64,000 bases of DNA from Streptomyces sp. WAC 01529 (GTDB lineage: Bacteria; Actinomycetota; Actinomycetes; Streptomycetales; Streptomycetaceae). The notes beneath the pieces were generated by a model. The model did no database searches and had not been told where the DNA came from. It was given only the letters and a program-made list of their open reading frames with translations. Within the stretch, counting starts at the first letter, position 1; each line of letters opens with the position of its first letter. Both the position numbers and the translations under genes were made by a program. The stretch is taken from the NCBI RefSeq assembly GCF_003945545.1, contig NZ_CP029617.1:1465001-1529000 (forward strand), given 5' to 3'. Positions 34,399 through 41,958 of this stretch are shown piece by piece.

Positions 34399-35454
34399 TT
34401 ACGCGAGACCGGCGCGCTCCAGCGCCTCGGTGCCGGCCCGCAGCGCGGCGATCCGCTCCTCCAGCGTGAAGCCGGCGGGCGACAGCGTGAGCGTGGTGAC
34501 ACCGGCCGCCGCGTACGCCTGCATCCGGTCGGCGATCCGCTCCACGGAGCCGAGCAGCGCCGTCGAGTCGATCAGCTGCCGCGGGATGGCGGCTGCCGCG
34601 CCCTCCTTGTCGCCCGCCAGGTACTTGTCCTGGATCTCGGCGGCCTCCTTCTCGTACCCCATGCGCCGCGCGAGCTGGTTGTAGAAGTTCTGCTTGGGGC
34701 TGCCCATGCCGCCGACGTACAGCGCGGTGTAGGGCCGGAACATGTCCGCGAGGGTGTCGAGCCGGCTGTCCTCGCCGAGCGCGATCGGCAGCGTCGGGAC
34801 GACGTCGAAGCCGTCCATGGTCTTGCCGGCCTTCTCGCGCCCGGCGCGCAGGTGGCGCAGCGCGGTCTCCTCCAGGTGCTCGGCGGCCGGGAAAATCAGC
34901 AGGGCGCCGTCGGCGATCTCGCCGGTCTGCTCCAGGTTCTTCGGGCCGATCGCGGCGATGTACAGCGGGATGTGCTCGCGCTGGGGGTGGACGGTCAGCT
35001 TGAGGGGCTTGCCGGGGCCGCCGGGCAGCGGCAGCGTCCAGTGCTCGCCCTCGTGGGTGAGGCGTTCGCGGGCCATCGCCTTGCGGACGATGTCGACGTA
35101 CTCGCGCGTGCGGGCCAGCGGCTTGTCGAACTTCACGCCGTACCAGCCCTCGGAGACCTGCGGGCCCGAGACACCGAGACCGAGGCGGAACCGGCCGCCG
35201 GAGAGCGAGTCGAGGGTGGCGGCCGTCATCGCGGTCATCGCGGGCTGCCGGGCCGGGATCTGGAAGATCGCGGATCCGATGTCGATGCGTTCGGTCTGCG
35301 CGGCCACCCAGGAGAGCACCGTCGCGGCGTCCGAGCCGTAAGCCTCCGCCGCCCAGCAGACCGCGTAACCGAGCTTGTCCGCCTCCTTGGCGACCGCGAG
35401 GTTGTCCGCGTCCATCCCGGCGCCCCAGTAGCCGAGGTTGATCCCGAGCTGCAT
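34399..35454 (-). CDS. LLM-class F420-dependent oxidoreductase
   Basis: This is a 351-aa luciferase-like TIM-barrel protein: MQLGINLGYWGAG at the N terminus, WAAEAYGSDAATVLSW, and the conserved SGGRFRLGLGVSGPQVSEGW motif near residue 100. In Actinobacteria this class mostly uses coenzyme F420 rather than FMN for hydride transfer. The substrate is unknown. I chose the ATG at 35454, with AGGGGA 6 nt upstream and the family-conserved start; an ATG at 35481 is an alternative. It is divergent from the aldo/keto reductase gene. Confidence 0.88.
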   Translation of the reverse strand: MQLGINLGYWGAGMDADNLAVAKEADKLGYAVCWAAEAYGSDAATVLSWVAAQTERIDIGSAIFQIPARQPAMTAMTAATLDSLSGGRFRLGLGVSGPQVSEGWYGVKFDKPLARTREYVDIVRKAMARERLTHEGEHWTLPLPGGPGKPLKLTVHPQREHIPLYIAAIGPKNLEQTGEIADGALLIFPAAEHLEETALRHLRAGREKAGKTMDGFDVVPTLPIALGEDSRLDTLADMFRPYTALYVGGMGSPKQNFYNQLARRMGYEKEAAEIQDKYLAGDKEGAAAAIPRQLIDSTALLGSVERIADRMQAYAAAGVTTLTLSPAGFTLEERIAALRAGTEALERAGLA

Positions 35455-35633
35455 GGCCGATCCCCTAACCGCTGTACTCATGAGTAACGTCCCTGTGCGG
35501 GGACTGTAGCGCGCGCCCACCCGATCCGTCAGGGGCCGCTCGGTTCCCCTCACGAGTGGCCGGGTTCTCCACAGTCGCCGGTTTGTCCACAGGCCCGCCC
35601 GCCGCCGGGGCCCGGCCAGTAATCTCAGCGCCC

Positions 35634-36614
35634 ATGGAGCAGAGGCATCTCGGCCGGACCGGCCTGCGTGTGTCCCGGATCGGACTCGGCACCCTCACCT
35701 GGGGCCACACGGAGGAGAGCGACGCCGCCGATCTGTTGAAGGTGTTCTGGGAGGCGGGCGGCACCCTCGTCGACACCGCCGATGTGTACGGCGACGGGGA
35801 GAGCGAGTATCTGCTCGGGCGCCTGGTCGAGCGGCTCGTGCCCCGGCGCGATCTGATCATCGCCACCAAGGCGGGCAGCGTGCCCGACCCCGTGCGGCGC
35901 TTCGACGGCTCGCGGGGCCATCTGCTCTCCGCCCTCGACGCCTCCCTCGCCCGCCTCGGCACGGACTACGTGGACCTGTGGCAGGTGCACGCCTTCGATC
36001 CGGCCACGCCCCTGGACGAGACCTTGCAGGCCCTCGACATCGCGGTCAGCAGCGGCCGCGCCCGCTATGCCGGGGTCTCCAACTTCTGCGGCTGGCAGCT
36101 TGCCAAGGCCGCGACCTGGCAGCTGGCCATGCCTGGCACGCGCACCCGCATCGCCAGTACGCAGATGGAGTACTCCCTGCTCCAGCGCGGCGTCGAGCGC
36201 GAGGTGCTGCCCGCCGCCGTCGACCTGGGCATCGGCCTGCTGCCCTCCTCCCCGCTGGGCCGGGGAGTGCTCACCGGCAAGTACCGCCACGCCACTCCCG
36301 CCGACTCGCGCGGCGGCTCCGACCACATGGCGCCCTTCGTCGCGCCCTACCTGGACGATGCGGCGGGCCACATCGTCGAGGCCCTCGCGACGGCCGCCGA
36401 CGGGCTCGCGGCGACCCCGCTCCAGGTCGCCCTCGCGTGGGTGCGGGACCGCCCGGGAGTGACGGCCCCGATCGTCGGCGCGCGCAACGCGCAGCAGCTC
36501 ACGGCCGCGTTGTCAGTGGAGACCCTTAGTCTTCCTGACGAGATCTGCCAGGCGCTCGACGATGTGTCGGCGCCCGTGCACCGCTATCCCGATCACGACT
36601 GGAGCACGCTGTGA
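35634..36614 (+). CDS. Aldo/keto reductase
   Basis: This is a 326-aa NADPH-dependent oxidoreductase. The catalytic tetrad is visible: Asp in VDTADVYG, Tyr of the same motif, the Lys of IIATKAGS, and His in DLWQVHAFD. The C-terminal NADPH-binding segment is APIVGARNAQQL. The barrel is complete, as in the NDP-hexose reductase/YajO branch. The ATG at 35634 was chosen for the conserved MEQRHLGRTGLRVS start. Its TGA overlaps the GTG of the next gene by 4 bp, so the two are translationally coupled. Confidence 0.9.
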   Translation: MEQRHLGRTGLRVSRIGLGTLTWGHTEESDAADLLKVFWEAGGTLVDTADVYGDGESEYLLGRLVERLVPRRDLIIATKAGSVPDPVRRFDGSRGHLLSALDASLARLGTDYVDLWQVHAFDPATPLDETLQALDIAVSSGRARYAGVSNFCGWQLAKAATWQLAMPGTRTRIASTQMEYSLLQRGVEREVLPAAVDLGIGLLPSSPLGRGVLTGKYRHATPADSRGGSDHMAPFVAPYLDDAAGHIVEALATAADGLAATPLQVALAWVRDRPGVTAPIVGARNAQQLTAALSVETLSLPDEICQALDDVSAPVHRYPDHDWSTL

Positions 36615-38854
36615 GTACGGAACCCGCCGCCGCGGAGGAGCCCGAGGCCGAGGTCGAGACCGACGCCGAGGTCGGGGCCGAGCGGGACTCCGGGGCCGAA
36701 CCGGAGGGCGAGACCGCCACCGCGGAGCCCACCGAGACCGCCGAGGTTACTGAGACCGCCGAGGGTACGGCCGAGAGCCCCGCCGAGGGTAAGGCCGAGC
36801 TGTCCGAGGCCGAGGCGGAGATCGCCGCGCAGCGGGAGTTGCGGGAGCGCATCGAGCAGCGCAAGGCCTCGAAGGAGGGGCCGATCGAGGCCGGGACGAA
36901 GCTCAGCGGCACGGCTGCCGATCTGCTGGCCGCCGTGCGCGCCGTGGAGAGCGGCGAGAAGCCCGTCGCCAGCGCCTTCCGGGAGCCGGAGCCCGCGCGC
37001 CGCAGGCCCGCGCCGTCGCCCGCCCAGGAGCCCGTGCGCCCGCGGCAGCCGAGGGTGGCGGAGCCCGCGCGGGAGGCCGTCGAGGCGGTCGCCGCCGTGC
37101 TCGCCGAGGGAGGCGCCCCTGCCGCGCTCGCCGCGCCGACGGTGGCCGCGCTCGGCGAGGGCGCCGATGAGCAGTTGCGTGCGGACCCCTGGCAGTTGCT
37201 GCGGGTCGCCGGGGTCCGCCCGGAGCAGGCCGACGGGTTCGCCAGGGCGCTGCTCGGCTCCGCGTGCGGGCCCGACGACGAGCGCAGGGGCAGGGCGATC
37301 ACCGTCTGGCTCCTCGAACAGGCGGCCCTCGCGGGGCATACGGCGCTGGACGTGCCGGCGCTGACCGCGGCGCTGGGGCAGCGCGCGGTGCCGGATCCGG
37401 ACGCCGCGGTCCAGAGCGCCCTGGCCGAGGGCGACGCCCTGGTCTTCCAGGACGCCCTCGAAGGGGCCGAGGTGCCGGTCCAGCGCTCGGACGACGCGAG
37501 CGCGCGGGACGGGGAGGAAGGCGAGGAGGGCGGTGAGGGCGCTGACGGCGAGCAGGAGCGCCCGGTCCGCGTCCTGATCGGTCTCGAGCGGTACGCCATG
37601 GCGGAGGAGAGCCTCGCCGACGGTCTCGCCCGGGTCATCAACTCGCTGCCCAAGGAAGGCGGCCCGGGCCCCGAGGCCGCCGAGTGGGAGGCCGCGGCGG
37701 CGCGGGCGTCCGGCTCCACCGCCGAGCTGATCCGCGCCGCCGCCGGGCACGGCCTCGTGCTGCACTCCGGGGGCGAGGCGGCGCGCGCCGAGCCCGCCGC
37801 GCTGGTGACGGCGGCCGCGGCGCTCGGCCTGCGGGTGTGCGCCGCCGCCCACAGCACCGACGGGCGGCGCCGCCTGGCGCAGGCGACCGGTCTGGACGAG
37901 GCGGCCGTGACGGTGGCGGGGCTGCTCTCCGGGGAGCAGGGCCCGGGGCGTGACGCCGACGGCGCCCTCGCGCTCGACCTCCTGGTGGTCCTGGACGCCC
38001 CGCAGCTGGACGTGGAGACCGCCGCGATGCTGGTGGAGTCCCTGCCGGACGGCGCCCGTCTGGTCCTCAGCGGCGACCCGGGCGTGCTGTGGTCGGCGGG
38101 CCCCGGGCGGGTCTTCGCGGACCTCGTGGCCGCCCGCTGCTGCCCGCAGATCGTCTCCCGCACCCCGGACCCGGGCCCCCTCGGGGAGCTGACGTCCGGC
38201 ATCGGCATCGGCGAGCTGAACCAGGTCGAGGCGCCGGGCAAGGAGGTCGTGCTCGTCCCGGTGCGCGACGCCGCCGAGGCGATCCACCGCACCGTGCAGC
38301 TCGTCGCCGACTCGGTGCCGCGGGCGATCGGCGTGCCCGCGGAGCAGACGCAGGTCATCACGCCCGGGCACGGCGGCGCCGCGGGCACCCGTGCACTCAA
38401 CGCCGCGCTGAAGGAACGGCTGAATCCGGGCCCCGGCCGGTTCGGCGGCTTCGACCCCGGCGACCGGGTCGCCCACGTCCCGGCGGCGGGCCGCACGACG
38501 CTCGGCCGTGTGGTGCGGGCCGACGCGGAGGGGCTGCACCTGGCGTGCGGCGGCGCCCCCGTCCTCGTACGCAAGGAGCGGGTGGAACAGGAGGTGCGGC
38601 ACGCCTGGGCGCTCACGGCGCACCAGGCGACGGGGCTGCGCTGGCCCGCGGTGGTCGTGGTGCTGCCCGGCGACGCGGCACAGTCGCTGACCAGGCCATG
38701 GGTCTACACGGCGTTCAGCCGCGGCGAGCGGCACCTGTCGGTCGTACAGGGCGTCGAGCAGGCCCTGCCGCGGGCGGTGGCGGAACGCCCGTGGAAGGAC
38801 CGCACGACCCGCCTCCGGCCCCTGCTGCGCCCACAGGTGCCGTCGACGACGTGA
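36611..38854 (+). CDS. RecD2-like HhH/SF1-helicase-related protein with degenerate ATPase motifs
   Basis: This is a 747-aa protein with an acidic low-complexity N terminus (~1-150). A HhH-type segment DPWQLLRVAGVRPEQADGFA lies near residue 195 and a GHTALDVPAL element near 242, both as in RecD2. The ATPase region follows the RecD2 order but the key residues are lost. The P-loop position reads LHSGGEAARA with no Lys-Thr/Ser. The Walker B position reads VVLDAPQLD instead of DEAS. Motif III is SGDPGVLWSAGPG. The C-terminal AHQATGLRWPAVVVVL and YTAFSRGERHL resemble motifs V and VI. It is coupled to the aldo/keto reductase gene. I infer a DNA-binding or scaffold protein without ATPase activity. 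Confidence 0.78.
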   Translation: MSTEPAAAEEPEAEVETDAEVGAERDSGAEPEGETATAEPTETAEVTETAEGTAESPAEGKAELSEAEAEIAAQRELRERIEQRKASKEGPIEAGTKLSGTAADLLAAVRAVESGEKPVASAFREPEPARRRPAPSPAQEPVRPRQPRVAEPAREAVEAVAAVLAEGGAPAALAAPTVAALGEGADEQLRADPWQLLRVAGVRPEQADGFARALLGSACGPDDERRGRAITVWLLEQAALAGHTALDVPALTAALGQRAVPDPDAAVQSALAEGDALVFQDALEGAEVPVQRSDDASARDGEEGEEGGEGADGEQERPVRVLIGLERYAMAEESLADGLARVINSLPKEGGPGPEAAEWEAAAARASGSTAELIRAAAGHGLVLHSGGEAARAEPAALVTAAAALGLRVCAAAHSTDGRRRLAQATGLDEAAVTVAGLLSGEQGPGRDADGALALDLLVVLDAPQLDVETAAMLVESLPDGARLVLSGDPGVLWSAGPGRVFADLVAARCCPQIVSRTPDPGPLGELTSGIGIGELNQVEAPGKEVVLVPVRDAAEAIHRTVQLVADSVPRAIGVPAEQTQVITPGHGGAAGTRALNAALKERLNPGPGRFGGFDPGDRVAHVPAAGRTTLGRVVRADAEGLHLACGGAPVLVRKERVEQEVRHAWALTAHQATGLRWPAVVVVLPGDAAQSLTRPWVYTAFSRGERHLSVVQGVEQALPRAVAERPWKDRTTRLRPLLRPQVPSTT

Positions 38855-38895
38855 GCGGGGCCGGCGCCCTCGGGCGGGCGCCCTGTGCGGAACCC

Positions 38896-39421
38896 GTCCC
38901 GTGGCCGGACGGGCTGAGCAGGGCCTGCCCGACAGGCGGACGGCCTTCGCGGGGCTCGCGCCCTGGGGCGGGCGGCCTGAACGGGACCCGTCCCGTGGCC
39001 GGACGGCCTGAGCGGGGCCTGCCCGTCAGGCGGACGACCTGAGCGGGACCCATCCCGTGGCCGGACGGCCTGAGCAGGGCCTCCCGTCGGGCGGACGACC
39101 TGAGCGGGGCCCGCGCCCTGGGGCGGGCGGCCTGAGCGGGATCCGTCCCTTGGCCGGACAGCCTGAGCAGGGCCTGCCGTCAGGCGGACGGCTTGAGCGG
39201 GACTCGCGCCCTGGCCGGACGGCCTGCGCAGGGCCCACCTCCTCGGCCGGACGACCTGGGCGGCGCCCGCGCCCTCGGCCGGACGGCCTGAGCGGGATCC
39301 TTCCCCTGGCCGGACGGCCTGAGCGGGCCCCCGCAGACGGACGACCCGAGCGGGGCCCGCGCCCTCGGCCGGACGACCCGAGCGGGACCCGCCCCCTGGC
39401 CGGACGGCCTTGGTGGGGCCC
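38896..39421. repeat. Minisatellite of about 17 degenerate 28-32-bp units
   Basis: The stretch fills most of the 642-bp gap after the RecD2-like gene. Each unit centres on CCGGACGGCCTGAGCGGG followed by a variable GGCCT, GACCC or GATCC edge. Three sub-types alternate: a GTCCCGTGGCC start, a GCCCGTCAGGC start and a GCGCCCTGGGG/CGG start, giving a partial ~93-bp higher-order period. The core GGCCGGACGGCC is nearly self-complementary, so each unit can form a hairpin on either strand. Open frames run through it on both strands but have no ribosome site or family similarity, so I treat it as noncoding. Confidence 0.9.
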
Positions 39422-39440
39422 ACCCCTCCGCCACGAAAGC

Positions 39441-39472
39441 AGGCGCGCCGCCCCGGTGAGGGCGGCGCGCCT
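39441..39472. terminator. Terminator after the acidic protein gene
   Basis: A perfect 13-bp stem (39441-39453 with 39460-39472) with a 6-nt loop lies 25 bp beyond the 3' end of the minus-strand gene. It separates that gene from the minisatellite. Confidence 0.85.
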
Positions 39473-39496
39473 GGAAGTGGGCTTGGGCGGTGGCCG

Positions 39497-40282
39497 TCAG
39501 CGGCCGGCGCCTCGGAGGCCCGGGCCCGTGCCGCCGACCTCGCCGGCTCCGCCTGCCCCGTCCGTGTCATCGGTCACGTCGGTCACGTCGATCTCCTCGA
39601 TCTCGTCGAGGGGCACCGGCACGTCCGGGTCGATGTCGGGGTCCGCGTCGAGGCCGTCAAGCCCTTCGTCGTCCAGTTCGTCGTCGAAGACCGCGCTGAC
39701 GTCGAAGCGGCACACCACGCGGTGCGGGTCGGCCTGGTCGAAGGGGGCGTCGAGCCACTCCCCCGGCTCCGCGGGGGTGTCCGCCGCGGTGACCCAGAGC
39801 GTGGAGTCGCCTTCCTCCAGACCGAACTCCTTGTGCCGTGAGGCGATTTCGTCCGGTTCGAACTCACCGAAGAGGACACCGAGCGCGCCATGCACCGTAT
39901 CGGCCGGACCGGCACCGCCCTGCCCGCCCGTGTCGATGTCGGCGACCCGCTGGGCCTGGGCGAGGAGCCGCTGCGGCTCCGCCACGGCGTAGTCGCGGCG
40001 GATCAGCACGCTCAGGGCGTTGGCCTCGTCCGGGCCCTGGTACGGCGGCAGCGCGTCCTCGGTGCCGGGGATCTCGAAGGGGGTGACCTCGTCGTAGCGG
40101 TCGTAGAGGAGTTCGTCGTACTCCTCGGCGGCCGCGGCGAGTTCGTTGAACGCCTCGTACACGGCCGGATCGTCCTCGCCCGACCTGCGTTCGACCGCGG
40201 CCAGGTGGCGGTCGAGCGCGGTCTTGACCGCCTCGGCGGCGGCACGTACCTCGGCAGCGGTGGGCTGCGCAGCATCAGACAT
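39497..40282 (-). CDS. Conserved Streptomyces hypothetical protein, acidic
   Basis: This 261-aa protein belongs to no family I can name. The N-terminal third is helical (AAEVRAAAEAVKTALDRHLAAVERRSGEDDPAVYEAFNELAAAAEEYDELLYDRYDEVTPFEIP). A mixed alpha/beta middle contains SVLIRRDYAV and HGALGVLFGEF. The last ~70 residues are very acidic and end in a Gly/Thr-rich disordered tail. There is no signal peptide. The ATG at 40282 was chosen over 40321 because the family-like start MSDAAQP follows. It is divergent from the DUF5703 gene across 47 bp. Confidence 0.75.
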   Translation of the reverse strand: MSDAAQPTAAEVRAAAEAVKTALDRHLAAVERRSGEDDPAVYEAFNELAAAAEEYDELLYDRYDEVTPFEIPGTEDALPPYQGPDEANALSVLIRRDYAVAEPQRLLAQAQRVADIDTGGQGGAGPADTVHGALGVLFGEFEPDEIASRHKEFGLEEGDSTLWVTAADTPAEPGEWLDAPFDQADPHRVVCRFDVSAVFDDELDDEGLDGLDADPDIDPDVPVPLDEIEEIDVTDVTDDTDGAGGAGEVGGTGPGLRGAGR

Positions 40283-40329
40283 AGTGCAGACGCTATCCGT
40301 ACCGGGCCCATGCCCGCACAATAGATGCG

Positions 40330-40518
40330 ATGCCGGAATACGAATTTGTCGACGTGTACGTACCGCGCGGGGTCACCCGCAAGGAAGCCACACGTCTGCT
40401 GACGGACCACGCTGAGTACGGACACTGGGAGTTGGACCGCCTGAGTCTGCACCCCGACGGCAGCCGCAGAGTGCGGCTGAGGCGGCGGATCATCCGCCAG
40501 GTGCGGGCCACCTGGTGA
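40330..40518 (+). CDS. DUF5703-family small protein
   Basis: This is a 62-aa basic protein (MPEYEFVDVYVPRGVTRKEA...RVRLRRRIIRQVRATW) that matches the small actinobacterial DUF5703 family. It is predicted as a beta-alpha-beta unit with an Arg-rich C terminus. Its function is unknown. It lies between the acidic protein and the chaplin genes and ends at a strong bidirectional terminator shared with chpC. Confidence 0.85.
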   Translation: MPEYEFVDVYVPRGVTRKEATRLLTDHAEYGHWELDRLSLHPDGSRRVRLRRRIIRQVRATW

Positions 40519-40567
40519 GCCCGGAGAGGCCCGGCTGAGCCGCCGGGCCCGGACCGACGGAGAGAAG

Positions 40568-40605
40568 AACGGAGCGGGCCCCGAGACCACGGGGCCCGCT
40601 CCGTT
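40568..40605. terminator. Bidirectional terminator between DUF5703 and chpC
   Basis: A perfect 15-bp stem (40568-40582 with 40591-40605) has an 8-nt loop. It serves the convergent DUF5703 and chpC genes. Confidence 0.9.
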
Positions 40606-40629
40606 CCGCCGCTGTCGGACACGGGGGGC

Positions 40630-41394
40630 TCAGGCGGACGCCCGCGCCCTCCGGTAGAGCACGGCGCCCGCGAGCAGGACGCCCGCGCCGGCCGGCAGCG
40701 CGATGCCGATGGGCAGCGAGCTGCCGGTCTCCGCGAGCTGCGGGGTCCCCTTGGGCTGGGTGACGGTCTGCGTGCCCGGATGGTTCGGCTTCGCGTGGTC
40801 GCCCGGCTCGTGCGGCTTGCCCGGCTTACCCGGCTTACCGGGGTTCTCCGGCTTACCGGGGTGTTCCGGCTTACCCGGCTTGCCCGGCTCCTCCGGCTTC
40901 CCCGGGTGCTCCGGGTCCGTCGGGGGCTTCTCGTGGCCCGGCGGAGTCGTCTTGCCGGATTCGTTGGCGCAGTTGTTGCCGGTGGCCGGGTTGGCGAGGC
41001 CGACGACGGTGACGCTGTTGCCACAGACGTTGACCGGGACGTCCACCGGGAGCTGGACGTTGTTGCCGGAGCCCACGCCGGGAGAGCCGCTGGTGTGGCC
41101 CTCGGCCTTGGCCCCGCCGCCGGGCTTGTGCGGACCGCCGCCGCCCTTGCCGGACGCGTTGACGCAGTTGTTGCCCGCCGCGGGGTTGAGGAGCCCGACG
41201 ACGTTGACGGTGTTGCCGCACACGTTGACGGGGATGTCGACGGGAGCCTGGACGGAGTTGCCCGACAGCACGCCGGGCGAGTTCGAACTGCCTCCCTGGG
41301 CGGTCGAGTCCGCGTGTGCGTAGCCGCCGGTCGCGGCGAATACGCCGGTCGCGGCCGCCACGGTGATCAGGCCTTTGCGCGTGACCTGTCGCAT
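40630..41394 (-). CDS. chpC: Long chaplin with two chaplin domains and sortase signal (ChpC-like)
   Basis: This is a 254-aa secreted cell-wall-anchored protein. The signal peptide spans ~1-29 (cleavage near YAHADS). Two chaplin domains follow (~35-80 and ~98-140), each with a Cys pair (VNVCGN...NNC) that forms a disulfide. A Pro/Lys/Glu-rich spacer with PGKPGKP repeats crosses the wall. The sorting signal is LAETG near residue 223, followed by a hydrophobic segment and an Arg-containing tail. Chaplins assemble into amyloid-like surfactant films that let aerial hyphae leave the aqueous phase. Position next to chpH identifies it as ChpC. Confidence 0.93.
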   Translation of the reverse strand: MRQVTRKGLITVAAATGVFAATGGYAHADSTAQGGSSNSPGVLSGNSVQAPVDIPVNVCGNTVNVVGLLNPAAGNNCVNASGKGGGGPHKPGGGAKAEGHTSGSPGVGSGNNVQLPVDVPVNVCGNSVTVVGLANPATGNNCANESGKTTPPGHEKPPTDPEHPGKPEEPGKPGKPEHPGKPENPGKPGKPGKPHEPGDHAKPNHPGTQTVTQPKGTPQLAETGSSLPIGIALPAGAGVLLAGAVLYRRARASA

Positions 41395-41458
41395 AGCTGT
41401 TCCCTGCCTTTTACCTTCCGAAGTACGTACGGACGTGCTCGCCCGGACGTGGAATGCC

Positions 41459-41499
41459 CGTCGGCCCCGGAGCGCATGGCGTGCGCTCCGGGGCCGACG
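41459..41499. terminator. Strong terminator between chpH and chpC
   Basis: A perfect 18-bp stem (41459-41476 with 41482-41499) has a 5-nt loop. It lies downstream of chpH on the minus strand and so limits read-through from the very highly expressed chpH into chpC. Confidence 0.9.
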
Positions 41500-41530
41500 G
41501 ACTCAGACCCTCAAGGGGTGAGGCACAACG

Positions 41531-41764
41531 TCACTTGTTGATGCAGGTGTTGCCGAAGGCGGGGTTCAGCAGCCCGATCACGTTGACCGTGTTGCCGCAG
41601 GCGTTCACCGGAATGTGCACGGGCACCTGGATAACGTTGCCCGACGCGACACCGGGAGAGTTCACGGCGGCACCCTGGGCACCGGCGTCGGCAGTGGCGA
41701 TGCCCGCGCCGGCGAGCACCAGACCACCAGTGGCAGCCGCAGCAGCGACGACCTTCTTGATCAT
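41531..41764 (-). CDS. chpH: Short chaplin ChpH
   Basis: This is a 77-aa precursor. The signal peptide covers ~1-25 (KKVVAAAAATGGLVLAGAGIATADA). The single chaplin domain includes GAAVNSPGVASGNVIQVPVHIPVNACGNTVNVIGLLNPAFGNTC, with two Cys for the intramolecular disulfide. The length equals that of known ChpH. It is released and polymerises on the surface with other chaplins. The start ATG at 41764 has a strong GGAGGA ribosome site 4 nt upstream. A possible BldN-type promoter lies 50-75 bp upstream. Confidence 0.96.
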   Translation of the reverse strand: MIKKVVAAAAATGGLVLAGAGIATADAGAQGAAVNSPGVASGNVIQVPVHIPVNACGNTVNVIGLLNPAFGNTCINK

Positions 41765-41811
41765 TATTCCTCCTAGTTGGCAATGCAGTCCCAGCCGCGG
41801 ACTGCACCACC

Positions 41812-41839
41812 TGTAACGAGGAGGGGGGTGGAGGGCTAC
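41812..41839 (-). promoter_or_regulatory. Possible sigma-BldN-type promoter of chpH
   Basis: Reading the minus strand, CGTAGC (41839-41834), a 16-nt spacer and CGTTAC (41817-41812) are found 48 bp before the chpH start. From memory, sigma-BldN promoters have CGTAAC-like and CGTT-like boxes with ~16-nt spacing. This is an eyeball match only. Confidence 0.35.
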
Positions 41840-41958
41840 GACCCGAGGGCTCCTTTCACTCTTCTCAGGCACATACGTACGCGCTGACGATTATTGGAGA
41901 GTCGTTTTTTTCGGCACGCGAAGCGGGCGTTTTCCGCTCCGATCGCGGCCGATTGCCG

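Noticed and set aside
38896..39421. CRISPR array
   Set aside because: Repeats are degenerate and contiguous with no unique spacers, and no cas gene is nearby.
38704..39992. Open frames through the minisatellite on both strands, encoding Arg/Pro/Gly repeats
   Set aside because: The frames arise from repeat units without stops. There is no ribosome site, they run into neighbouring real genes, and unit lengths are not multiples of three.
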